Shown here: positions 12,130 to 22,877 of the stretch, in pieces | How the letters are laid out: each line of letters starts with the position of its first letter | How positions within the stretch are numbered: position 1 is the first letter of the stretch | Assembly (NCBI GenBank): GCA_034401135.1 | Contig: JAWZSP010000003.1 | Coordinates: forward strand, 5,022,001 to 5,086,000 | DNA: 64,000 nt | Reading direction: 5' to 3' | Source of the DNA: Volutella citrinella | Taxonomy: Eukaryota; Ascomycota; Sordariomycetes; Hypocreales; Nectriaceae | The notes under the pieces: generated by a model | Databases searched by the model: none | The model's input: the letters and a program-made list of their open reading frames with translations, nothing else | What the model was told of the DNA's origin: nothing | Translations under genes and position numbers: made by a program

Positions 12130-13808
12130 TCAAACTAAAACGGGGCGAATCTGTCGCTCATAACAGGTCCGAGGCCAGCCCTGATGCGTTGAATAGAGAC
12201 CAGCTGAGTCGTATTGTTCCGGCCGCTCAGCATCGTATGACCAGAACTCTGCCGTCAGTTTTTCCAGGCATTGGTTAATGTGCAGAAACGCATGGGACTC
12301 CGTCATGGCCCGCAGTCGCTGGGAAACAAACATCTGCCTCACAACGTCGAACTGGCTCTCGCAGCCCAGCACCCACAGCGGCCAGAGCATGATGGTGACT
12401 GCTGGCGAGCTGCATGGGACTTGCGCGATGGCCTGCTCAAGCTCGGCCACCAGGCGTTCAACCACTGGCCCATCTCTGACGCCAAGATCAGCCCGCAGCA
12501 AGTATATCTGGGACGCCACAGACAGGGCTATGGCTGCATATATGCATCCATTATAAGCGCCAATCGCCTCCTCTCCCTCCTGTCTACCCAGATTCGGTGA
12601 CCGTGAGGATCTTGCATACGCCTTTCGGGGCGGGAGCGTGTCTATCGCCACCACAAGTCGCTCCATCAGCACAGCCCGACGGCTACAGAATATGTCTCGA
12701 CTAATTTCACAAGTGTACAGCTCTTCCACCAACGTTCCGCATTCTCCGATGAGCTGTACGACATCGGCGGAGAAGCCGAACACCAAATCCGGTTCTTGCG
12801 TTGAAATATGGCTCGCAATGTCTGCAAAGTACGATGTCGTGTCGAGGAAGGGCGCCCTTGGATACGGCACGCAGCTAATGAGGTCGTGCCAAGCCAGCAG
12901 TTTCATGTCAACCCCAGCTACAACCTCATACTCGCTCTTGTGGTTGGAGAGGCGTGCAGTAGCTCCATATTCTCTTACTAGCAACGTCGATCCGCGTATC
13001 AGAGGTAACACAACATCCATGTCGGAGCCTTGTGTCAATTCCGATCCCAGCAACTGCATAGACCCAGCGAAGGCCACTAGTGTAAGGTGCAGCAGGGACG
13101 AAGCTTGGCTCTCCACTGACTGCTGCGTGACTACCGCTTCCTTCAGACGCAGCGCCTTGGTTAACGAGTTTATTGCAGTGTGCTTCCTCGTCAGCACCTC
13201 CGTCTCTCTAACAACACCTGCATTCATCATGCGGGCACTGGCTCCAGCCATGATCATGGGGAGCAAGAACGAGTGAGGCTCAAGAGCCAACGACACGAGG
13301 GCCCCGCGGAATGAACCAAAGTTGATGGGGCATGGGAAGGACACCTTGAAGATGTTGTCCAGCCAGAAGTCGAAGATGATTGAGTCATTAGTGTGAGAGA
13401 AGGCTGGGGACCCCGACGTCATCGGCTTCGGCAACAGGGAAGAGGGGCGAGTCTGCACGACGGCGGATCCGAGGATAAGCTTGCTTCCTGGCCTGCCACC
13501 GCTTGAGCTGTGGGTCCGTGGAGGAGATAAGAAGAACGCTTTCTCATTTGACGGCGTCCTCTTATGAGATTGTCGACAGGCCTTTGTCGACTGGGGCATC
13601 CATTGCAGCGTCTTTGAGTATCCCTGGCACTCGACACCCCGCTCGGCACACTTGTTGCAATACGGGTGCACTTCATCGCATTTGATCCTCGACAGCCGGC
13701 AAGTGCCGCATCCTATGGTTGAAATTAGAGTTAATTGACGCCGGGTGGGTGATTTGATAGAGCGGGCTGCCTACCTGATCGAGACCGTCGGTGATAGCCC
13801 CCGGACAT
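12130..13808 (-). CDS. Zn2Cys6 transcription factor
   Basis: Nuclear regulator of about 535 aa. The zinc cluster is only complete after joining a short first exon (starting MSGGYHRRSRSG at 13808) to the long second exon. The junction restores CGTCRLSRIKC followed by YCNKC and GVEC, spacing CX2CX6CX6CX2CX6C. The rest is a helical fungal-TF type C-terminal half with the usual PLWVLGCE-like segment near the end. It is tail-to-tail with the previous regulator (126 bp apart) and head-to-head with the copper amine oxidase across 993 bp, so the oxidase is the most natural target. That pairing is inference. Confidence 0.85.
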
Positions 13809-14801
13809 GTCGTGTACTCTCGTTGGCTGGAGATGGAATCGTTGATGGGTGGTTGCCTTGATGCTGGTCGCGGCATTCACGCAGCAGGTGACTTCTTCTC
13901 GTGTATGGCCGTCCGTCACGAGATTGCAGACGCCTCGCCGATGGTATGCCGGTTATAACTCTTGAAAATCCCGCGATCTTAGGTTCGGACCGTGGCGGCC
14001 TACACGCGCGTTAAGGTTATTGGACGCCGATAAGGCCAGCCATGTGTTCATACCCCAGACCCATCCTTATCTCTGCAGGGCCGCTTGAGTCAAGACTAGG
14101 CTCACGGTTAAATCCACCTGCCGATTGGTTGACTGGATATCGATACTGTTCGAGGGAAAGCGTCGTTTCTGTCTCCACATCAACCCAGCTCGCCGCCACC
14201 ACGTTGACCCGCGGAACAAGACGGACGATTCGTCCGGTGCGCTCGGCCTCCGCTGCCATTGTGAACGGCGGGGTTGGTCCACTTGGACTCTGCATCGGAT
14301 CTTGCGCTATCAGCTAGCAACCGACACTGTTAAACCTTTCCTGGGGAGCCAAATCCGAAAGCATACGCGATACCCCGACAGTCGGGTCGACCAGCCTGGT
14401 CCAGCCACAACGTGCATGCATTTTGCATCTCGAACCCGTTATCTGTTCGATTAAGCTGCTTGCCGTAATATCACTGATCCGATAGCCGAGCAAACCATTT
14501 GGTAATGCTTTGACCACAGCGGCTTATCGGCGTGGGTTGTACCGTTGCTACGGATTAGCAGGGGACGCGATGAACCTGCTAGTATCTCGAGATGATCTTA
14601 TCGTGATTCAGTGTCTAACAAATGACTCGGTGATTTCCATTAGTCCAGTAACGGCTATCTTTGCCAAGACATAGCCTCGAAATCTTCATCATGAGCTGGG
14701 TTCACCAACAAACATGAACGAGGTATAAGAATCGCTTGATGCCTTCGCATCTCGACAGGAAAATCAAACAAGGAACCGACAAGCAAGCAGCATCAGCAGC
14801 A
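13809..14801. promoter_or_regulatory. Divergent promoter of regulator and copper amine oxidase with three CGATAAG sites
   Basis: 993 bp between two divergent start codons. The 7-mer CGATAAG occurs at 14028-14034 and, inverted, at 14523-14529 and 14597-14603. HGATAAG is the core site of fungal GATA activators such as AreA, which relieves nitrogen repression. An amine oxidase that releases ammonium is a plausible AreA target. Binding itself is not shown. Confidence 0.5.
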
Positions 14802-17325
14802 ATGGTGGCTCTTACGAAATTCCTACCCGTTTTCCTTGCGGCTTCTGCAGCCTACGCTGCTCCCGGCTCTCCACAGCCGCGGAGCGCCGGCTCAATCGCC
14901 AGTCGAACCAACAACGCTACTGGACAAGGAACTTGCCCGGCTGCTCTGACGATTGAGACCACGGCAAAGACTCCCAACCCCTTCAGTCCGCTTTCTGAGC
15001 AGGAACTCAAGGACTTGGTTTCTTGGCTGCAGGACCCGAAGCAGGGTCTCAACTTGACTGATGCCGCGGCTCACCCGAACCTGACCGACAACTACATCTG
15101 GCACCTGGAAGAACTCAAGCCTAACAAGACTGATGTGCTGGCCTACCTTGATCAAGGCAAGCCTATGCCGCGATATGCCCGTGTCGTGATCAACGAGGGT
15201 GGCAAGGAGGTTCCTGTGGTCTCGGAATACTTTGTGAGTTACTTGGCCCCCATCCCAACTAAATGACTACTAACAACAACTAGGTTGGCCCGCTTCCCTT
15301 CACCCCGGAGACTACCATCCAGCCGCTTGACTACTTCTACAATGGTGTCAACGGAGCCAGCATCCCGTTCAATGGTCGCTTCATTGACAAGCCGTACCGG
15401 TCGGCCATTGATGCTTGCATTACCAAGCACATGACCGAGATTGCCGACATCACTGACAAGCTTCTCGGGTTTGTCTACTACGGTGCTCAAGACAACCGAA
15501 CCAACTCCGTCTACTTTGCCACCAACCCCTTTTCTTCCAACGGAGATGCTTCTCTGATCTGGACTCCTTGGAGGCGCAAGGGTCTGGCAAACTATCTCCT
15601 CATGAGCGATCTTTACATGGGTTGGGATTTTGCCGGCACGGATGCCTCGCTTTACAAGCTGCGCATGATTGTGTACAACAACGTGGTTTACAAGTCAATT
15701 GCTGAGTTCCGCGAGGCCTACGAGGCTGGCAAGGTCGAGCAGCGACCTCTTGTCCCTCACGATGATAGATTTCTACGAAAGGACCGACACAACGAGACTG
15801 TCCGTGAGCTTGAGGATCGCATGGCTCCCACCATCGTCGAGCCGGAGGGCAAGCGCTACAAGGTCGACACCAAGAACAAGTACGTCGAATACATGGGCTG
15901 GAAGTTCTACACTCGCTTCGACCGGGACATTGGCATTCAGTTTTACGACATCAAGTTCAAGGACGAGAGAATCATGTACGAGCTCTCTATGCAAGGTAAG
16001 CACCACTACACAATTCAGGAATGAGGCCATGAAGCTGACCGAGTTACACAGAGGCCATGGCTCAATACTCGGGCAACAACCCCTTCCAGGCTGGTACCGC
16101 CTACATTGATCGATACTACGGCATCGGTGCTCAGATGGGACGCCTGATTCCTGGCTACGATTGCCCTTACCACGCAACCTACTGGAACTCAGAGTTCACC
16201 GCCGGCATGGAGACGATGAAAGTCAACAACTCCATCTGCATCTTTGAGACGGACATTGGAGTCCCCATCACCCGCCATACCGACCCTGCGTACATGCAGT
16301 CCACCAAGGGCTCCAAGCTTGTGGTTCGTCAGATTTCAACCATTGGAAACTACGATTATCTGTGGGACTACGTAAGTCATCTCTCCCACTAGCACAACTG
16401 AGCCACATGGCTAACCCTCCTCCAGTCCTTCTACGTCGATGGTACCATTACCATTGATGCCCATGCTTCTGGCTACGTGCAGGCAACCTACTACCGCCCC
16501 GAGGACGGTGGCAAGTGGGGTCCCCGCATCGCCGACATGATCTCGGGAACTCTGCACTCGCACGTCATGAACTTCAAGGCCGACTTCGACCTCATCGACA
16601 CGGAGAACACTTTCCTCAAGACGGACATCATCGTCGAGAACATCACCCAGCCGTGGTTCCCCGAGCGTGGCGAGTTTGAGATGATGCGCTACAACTTCAC
16701 TGAGCTGCAGACTGAGGACGAGGGCCTTTTGCCCGTGCCCGCCAACGGCCAGTCCATGTACACCATCATGAACAAGAAGCACGTCAACAAGTGGGGCGAG
16801 TATCGCGGCTACCGCATCATCCCCGGTCTGAGCAACGTCCACCTGCCGTCCATCAAGTCTCCCTTCTTCCTCAAGTCGGGAGAGTTCGCCAAGCAGGCCT
16901 TTGCCGTTTCGCGCCAGCACGATACTGAGCAGCAGGCCTCGGCTGCTCTCAACCAGAATGTGCCCTCTGCCCCGCTCATTGAGTTTTGGAACTACTTCAA
17001 CGGCGAGAACATGGTCCAGCAGGATCTCGTCGCATGGGTCAACCTGGGAATGCAGCACTACACCCGGTCCGAGGATATTCCCAACACCCTCATGTCCGAG
17101 GCCCACAGCAGCGTCATGTTTGCTCCCCAGAACTGGGGCACTACTGAGCTCACTGTCGATCTTCAGAATGCACTCATCTACAACGCCAAGGAGGGTGTTG
17201 AGACCGTCCACCCTGAGACGAACGGAGTCGAGCCGCCAAGCTGCTTTGCCCGCGGGCCTCAGGATGAGCTTCTCGGTGTGTTTGAGGGTATGGGAGTTCC
17301 CTATGCTTATGCCAAGCATGTCTAA
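14802..17325 (+). CDS. Secreted copper amine oxidase (primary-amine oxidase)
   Basis: Oxidises primary amines with O2 to aldehyde, ammonium and H2O2 using copper and a self-made topaquinone. Four exons, about 787 aa. An N-terminal signal peptide of about 20 residues (MVALTKFLPVFLAASAAYAA) indicates export; an upstream in-frame ATG at 14736 would bury it, so 14802 is preferred. The topaquinone Tyr lies in GNYDY (about residue 482). Copper ligands are His-x-His in LHSHVMN (about 532-534) and a third His in EAHSSVMF (about 714). A conserved catalytic-site region GYDCPYHATYWN lies before the TPQ motif. Two small N-terminal domains precede the catalytic beta-sandwich, as is usual in this family. 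With the nearby aldehyde dehydrogenases it suggests amine-to-acid oxidation and use of amine nitrogen. Confidence 0.93.
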
Positions 17326-18112
17326 GTAGCGGATTGCCGCCTGGTGAGGGGGGTGGTGGAGCGTGGTGGTGGACGATAGAGCTAGATAGGGGCAGCCAAG
17401 TAATGAGCAATGTCCATGAGATATGAAATAAACGACACACTCTTTTAAAAATTAAATTTTGTGCAACTCATCCCTGTTTGTTGTGATAATTGCTGACAGA
17501 AGGCTACGCTCTAAGAATGAGGACGTTAAGGCAAGCCATAATCCAACCACGAAGATGGTCAAGACATTAATTATAGAGACTACAGGTGGTCAAATTAAAT
17601 TCTTCCTGTACATGCGTATGATTTCTCCCTATCGCGTGCCGATGTGTCTGAGTAGTTGTTGCGTGGTACCGCCAGTTAGTTAATCGTATGTAAGCATAGG
17701 GTAACCACACGATTGGATTCAGAACCAACGCTTCGTCTCTAAACTATTATTCTTAGTTGAGCAGGGAACAGCATTTTTTATTTAGGACTTGTGCAGCTTT
17801 GATGACATAGTTGCTTGTTGCTATTGAGTTTATATCTGCCTGGCTGGTGAAGGTTCTCGCATGCACCCTGAGGGGCCAAATACAGCCAGAGCTGGACCAA
17901 TTATAAGGAGAATAACCAGACTTTAGCCCTTAGTTAGTCTTAAAAATATAGCTAGACTTGAAGTATCCAAATAGTAAGAACTGAATATTGTATTCAGAAC
18001 CGGGGATATGGGGTTTTTTGTGCTAGTACCCTATGAATGAACTGGGACGGATAGGTTAGTGTTTCGTGTGCGGCGTCTTGTTAACTCTAAGATTCACGTT
18101 GACAATTAGTAG
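17326..18112. other. AT-rich gene-free spacer
   Basis: AT-rich sequence downstream of the amine oxidase, visibly different in composition from flanking coding DNA. It contains the first of two diverged direct repeats (17673-17787). No open frame here carries recognisable protein sequence. The look is of a decayed insertion or mutated duplicated DNA. Confidence 0.5.
17673..17787. repeat. Diverged direct repeat, left copy
   Basis: About 115 bp that align along their whole length with 18481-18588, both starting CAGTTAGT and ending ATTTAGGA. Shared blocks include ACACGATT, AACGCTTC, AATTCTT-like runs and TTATTTAGGA. Many differences look like C/T or G/A transitions (for example CAGAACCAACG against TAAAACTAACG). 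Could be old LTR- or MITE-like ends; not assignable to a family. Confidence 0.55.
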
Positions 18113-18410
18113 TGGCATGCGGGTATTCGTCTCAGTACAACCTCCCCTCAGAGAAGCAGTACGGTATTCGCGACACGAACCAAATCATTGGGAAAAGGCT
18201 TGTCTGGCGCGGGATGAGCATTATGCACGACGGCATGGACTACAAGTATCGCGCCAAGCACCAGGAAAAGGTGTCGAGCTGGATCAGGGATGGCTCGCCA
18301 AAGTGCTACTCAGCGAGACGAATGGAATAGACGAGGCCCCTCGCGGACTCGCCGATTTATTTGCAGGGCGGAACGTGGGGAAAGCTTTGCTGAGCTTCGA
18401 AATTGTGTAG
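18113..18410 (+). pseudogene. 5'-truncated, frameshifted NADP-dependent alkenal/one reductase-like (MDR) fragment
   Basis: Only the C-terminal third of a leukotriene-B4-dehydrogenase/curcumin-reductase-type MDR protein remains. Family-like text starts VACGYSSQYN and continues through KHQEKVSSWIRDGS in one frame. It then carries on in another frame through NGIDEAPRGLADLFAGRNVGKAL to a stop at 18408-18410. A single-base frameshift near 18298 separates the halves, and the catalytic and Rossmann parts are missing upstream. It lies between the two diverged direct repeats. It is most likely dead; no promoter or start is evident. Confidence 0.7.
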
Positions 18411-18480
18411 CTCAGAATGGTCTATACGTACTAGACCCCTGAGAAGTCCCCATCTTAAGAACCTACCCAATCGTCACATT

Positions 18481-18588
18481 CAGTTAGTAGTATATGAGTA
18501 TAAAGTAGCTACACGATTTGACTTAAAACTAACGCTTCCTTTCTGAACGATAATTCTTCGTTAAGCGGTGAACATTTGTTATTTAGGA
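18481..18588. repeat. Diverged direct repeat, right copy
   Basis: Partner of the repeat at 17673-17787, same orientation, about 700 bp further on. The pair brackets the reductase pseudogene. Confidence 0.55.
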
Positions 18589-18629
18589 TATCGATAATCA
18601 ATAATAAGTATTCGGTTTAGTTATTATGC

Positions 18630-20225
18630 TCAATCTCGCAAGGCGGGTTTAGCCCCAGACAAACCTTGTACACCGCTCTTGTCACCCTTGTCAAGATACC
18701 CGGCAACAAGACCATTTGGATCCCATTTTCTCCGAATGCCCATCAACCTAACCTCATGGTCCTCATTCCAAAACATCGGAATACGCTCCTGGAAGTCGGC
18801 ATCTCCGAGATAGGCCCCGATTGAGTTGCTTTCGACTGAAGAGATCATGTTGCGAACCCAATTGGCACACACATCATCTTGTGCAGCGTTCTCGTAGATG
18901 GCATACACTGCAAAGTAATGATCCGAATGCATCGAAACAGCCATGTCCGTGACAGACTGTGCCGTCCGGCTCCATTGGCTAAAGGGTGCCATGGAGTACC
19001 ACAGCACATAGCTCTTCTCTGTGGGTAATTCACCAAAGGCCTTTTCCATCGTGGCGACTACATTGACATCGTTGCTGATGTAGCAGTTGTCGGCCCGGTA
19101 TCGGTGGGCTTCTGGATTTGCGGCGTGCTGTAAGTCGTACTGATCTGCCAATGATGTCTCTGTGCAAAAGGTCGCAGCATTGGCGGCGGGAGGGGCAGAT
19201 TCTCGAGCAGGGGCCAGCGCAGCTTCTGCCTCGTCCTGGCTGTTCTTGAAGGTGGTGAAGCGGACAACTGTTTGTACCCCTTCAAATCCAGGCACGTAGC
19301 ACGCAACAGCCACGACCTCTGTGTCGGGATCAAATGAAGGGGCAATCTGGGGGTTTCATTAGTGTTTGTAAGGCAACGGAGTATCAGGATGCCGTGAATA
19401 AATACCTTGGTGACCCATTGCAGAGCGGCCCTGTAGTGCTTCTTGTCATAAATGTAGGTAGAGTCTCTGACGTGTGAATACAGCGGCAAGGTTTGCAGAT
19501 GGAATCGTGTAACAATGGCTGGGAAGCCTGTGATACATGTCAGTAAAACAAGTCTTGAGTTTCACCGCAGCCGCTTGGTTTCGTACCAGGTCCGGCGCCT
19601 CGTGCAGCCCAGAAGAGGTCACTGTTCTGCGTCTCATCGCAACGGAGCTCTCTGCCATCTGCAGCAACCACATCGATGGCGACGATTCTCTCGCAGGCCC
19701 AGCCCCAATTCTGCCATAGGTGTCAGCCGTCTACATAATCCGTACCTTTTCAGTATAGTCCGTTACCTTGCAGTTCCAGCCCATTCCGCCCTGCAAAAGG
19801 AATCCTCCTACAGCAACATCTGGACAGTGGCCGCCAGGGAACCAGCGACCGTATGGCGCCAAGAGTTGACTGATGACTCTTCCCGTCATATTAGGAGAGA
19901 CTGTTGCAATTCCCGTCTCCTGGTCCATTGACAGATACGAGAATTTGCCAAAGTCCATCAAGATGGCATCATCCCGGACGCTCCATACAGCCCAACTATG
20001 GCCCCCGGATCGGATGGAAATACGGCATCCCAATTTCACTGCTAGCCTGACGGTTTCAACGACGTGTTCCTGGTTGGTGGGCTCGACCACCGCAATAGGG
20101 TATCGCTCTGGACGACGATGGTTAAAAACACGTCCAACGCGGGCGCGCTCGTAACCTACGTCGCCCTGCCAGATAATGGGGAACTTGGGGGGTAGATCAT
20201 GGCGTGAAGCTCTCGCTACGGACAT
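18630..20225 (-). CDS. Berberine-bridge-enzyme-like FAD oxidase (bicovalent flavin)
   Basis: Flavoprotein oxidase of the FAD-binding-4/BBE family, about 490 aa, four exons. Both covalent attachment points are visible: His in RSGGHSWAVW (8-alpha link) and Cys in GHCPDVAVGG (6-S-cysteinyl link), followed by GGMGW and, after an intron, NWGWACERI. The C-terminus has the BBE signature region, with WDPNGLVAGY where such proteins usually carry a Y-x-N or P-x-x-x-F motif. Such enzymes oxidise alcohols, sugars or amine-containing rings and make H2O2. No clear signal peptide with the start chosen at MSVARASRHD; an in-frame ATG at 20288 would add 21 residues without making one. Divergent spacing does not link it to the amine oxidase; the SDR behind it reads the same way. 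Confidence 0.87.
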
Positions 20226-20641
20226 GGTGATATGGTTATTGGGGTGACGCTGGCGTTGGTGTTGGACATGAAATCTAGACTGGTTCACGGGCGGTCAACG
20301 GAAATCGCTCAGCGACGGAAAATAAGGCCAAGACAGTTAGCCTATGGGGCCTGGAGCGGAGAACTACGCAAGCCTGGCTGTAAAGAGTTGGATTCCGGTT
20401 TCAGGTCCCTGGTCCACGCTGTTGGGCAATTTGGGCTGCTGGCTTCGGCTCCCCCCACCACGGGAGAGCCGGATACTGGCCCGCTGATGCCCAATTTGCA
20501 AGGCGACGGCGGAGAAAGCAGCGGTAGCGTGGGTTGTGGCGACACTAAGAAGGGGACCATCTGGATAGTGCCTTGGCCCATGCACAGCTTGATTAACAAT
20601 TGAGAGGAGCACCATGATGCATGTTAATATGGGACGTCCCT
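20226..20641. other. Intergenic spacer upstream of BBE-like oxidase
   Basis: 416 bp between two minus-strand genes. It should hold the oxidase promoter and the 3' end of the SDR gene. No conserved frame is seen on either strand. Confidence 0.55.
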
Positions 20642-21415
20642 TCAGTCAATAAACAACCCCCCATTCGCAAACAGGTGTTCCCCGTTGATCCAGCGAGCCC
20701 TTTCCTCACACAGGAACGCGACGGCATACGCGATTTCCTCTGGCTCGCCCATCCTCTTCCCAGCTGGTGTCTGATCGATTGCGGGCTGCAGGACCTTCAT
20801 CGCCTCTTCTCCCGCAGCCAGGAAACCCTCAGTCTTCGTAGGGCCTGGAGACACTGCATTGACGGTGCATCCGTACTTGGGTGGAAGCTCCTTGGCCCAG
20901 CACCGAGTAAATGAGTCCACCATGCCCTTGGTCCCAGCGTAGACGGTCTGCAGGGGCGGGGCGGCTCTTGAGCTCACGGAGCAGATGTTGACGATCCTGC
21001 CACTGCCGCGCGTCAGGTGTTGAAGTGCCGCCTGCGTGAGCAGCATTGGGCCGCGGGCGTTGAGGTTGACGAGCGATTCAAAGTGGTCAACCGTCGTCTC
21101 TTCCAACGGCAGGTTGATTGCTAGGGCAGCATTGTTCACGACGATGTCGAGACGGCCAAACTCATCCACGGTAGCTTGGACCAACTCTCCCGGCCCCGTC
21201 TTGGTGCTCATATCCGCACAGACGGCAATCGAGGGCCCATCGAGACTGGCTGCGACCTCGGCTGCTGCGTCTGCTAGGTCGGGGAATGGGAAGTTGGTAG
21301 CGACGCTGGCTCCACGAGAGGAAAGCTCTCTGGCAATGGCGAGTCCAATGCCACTGTTGCTCCCTGATACTACCGCAACTTTGCCAGCCAGAGACTGGGC
21401 AGTGGACACAGACAT
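20642..21415 (-). CDS. Short-chain dehydrogenase/reductase
   Basis: Classical SDR of 257 aa in one exon, the normal length for the family. NAD(P)-binding SGSNSGIG lies near residue 17, NNAA near 92, active-site Ser in ICSVSSR and YAGTK with catalytic Tyr and Lys near 158-162. The SPGPTKTEGF segment and a GG-containing C-terminus (FANGGLFID) are typical of 3-oxoacyl-reductase-like or tetrahydroxynaphthalene-reductase-like SDRs. The T-N-F-P-F after beta-2 lacks an acidic residue, weakly favouring NADP. It is cytosolic and lies beside the flavin oxidase in the same direction, so a linked carbonyl reduction is possible. The substrate is unknown. Confidence 0.88.
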   Translation of the reverse strand: MSVSTAQSLAGKVAVVSGSNSGIGLAIARELSSRGASVATNFPFPDLADAAAEVAASLDGPSIAVCADMSTKTGPGELVQATVDEFGRLDIVVNNAALAINLPLEETTVDHFESLVNLNARGPMLLTQAALQHLTRGSGRIVNICSVSSRAAPPLQTVYAGTKGMVDSFTRCWAKELPPKYGCTVNAVSPGPTKTEGFLAAGEEAMKVLQPAIDQTPAGKRMGEPEEIAYAVAFLCEERARWINGEHLFANGGLFID

Positions 21416-22877
21416 GGTGGGGCCAGGGCAGGCAACGGGGCGTCAGTGCAGGCGAGAGAGAGCGTCTGTTCGATTATGTCTTTGCCAGCTTGCCGCAATT
21501 GACCCGGCGATGGACGTCTTTCGAAGTGCCCTTGGCCTTATGGGGAGAGGGTTGACCCTGAAGCATGGGGTTTGTGGCGTGTTAGCTGGAGGCCGCGTGG
21601 CGTAATTATAATTGTGGTCTGGAGCTATTTCCGCTTTTGGGCTACGGGGGGAACTTAATTAGCCATATGTGGATGGATTCTTCCCTATAATATGCTTATC
21701 ACGCAGCTATGCATTCACAATCGGGTCGGCCCCCACAGTCCCGATGTTGCCCTGTACCTGAACATAATTCTCCAAATCTCTGTGCTTTCTTTGCGCGGCT
21801 AGTGATACCATGTTAACTGCCACGGGTGAAGGCATGGAACCAGCACCGGATAAAACAACACAAAGCGGGATGGCGGACTAGCCCAAGGTGAAAAGTATCT
21901 GCCAGTGTTGGGGGTGGTGGAGAGTCTGGGGAAAACAGCTCAATGCCGAGACTGCAAGATGAGACGCACGCGTACCACATTTACCAAAACACTTGGGATA
22001 ATTATAAAAGCTTGCTCCCCTGATCTGTTGCAAGTTAGAAGCTCGGCGTGATGGTAGGGTCGAAGCTTATCGGCATATCGTGCGACGCCATACTTCGCTC
22101 CCCGGAATTGCGATTTGCTCTGAGAGATACCATTGGAAGAGTACTAGACATGCTAAACATGCACTTTCTGCATATATTCGATTATTTCAACGAGGTCTTA
22201 TTCTCGTCCCTTGCAACCGAAGTCCCGTTCCTTGCTGTTGCCTGGAGGCAAGGCTCAGCCCCCAGGCATCCGAGTTGACTCAGACACCAAATGATGCCTG
22301 GGTTATAAACAGTTTTGCTCCAAATCTCACCGCCGAAAGGCATATGGCCTAATTGAAAAGATACAGAGAAGATTAGCATTTCCCCTGCACTTAAGGACGA
22401 CCTGCAATCTGGAAGAGAAGCTCCTCCTTTTTTGCGCACCAAAATTCAAGGCGATTGTTCAGCATCAGACTGGTTCTTTTTCTAACCTCTAGTTCGGATA
22501 AACCATTCCACCGATCCTGGACTGAGGCATAGCCATAATAAACCAACAGGTGCAGTCAGCCAGCTCTAGGGCCTTAGACTGATGTGCCCCGAGCTACCAG
22601 CGGCAAGGATACCCAACAGTCATTCACTTGGAAAATTTCTGATGATATTAGGGAATAATAGTCTTTGAATGGAACCGGATGGACTTTTCCGGAAAGAGGC
22701 TTGAAATGTGGAGGCATGCGGGAGGTGGAGGCAGTTCGGGTCGGGAAGCATCGGGCGCCCTACTCACACTAGGGCCGTGCTCATACACGTATATCATGAT
22801 ACAGCTCTTCCAGTAGTCGGTAATTCATCTTCGTAAAGGCGTGATTCAGAAACTCACTGATCCATCAACCAGTCATA
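21416..22877. other. Divergent intergenic region, SDR and aldehyde dehydrogenase
   Basis: 1.46 kb between the start codons of the SDR (-) and the second aldehyde dehydrogenase (+). Only short frames without family-like sequence. It probably holds both promoters; no specific operator was recognised. Confidence 0.5.

Noticed and set aside
16411..17319. 302-codon minus-strand frame across the copper amine oxidase
   Set aside because: Antisense shadow created by strong codon bias in the real exon.
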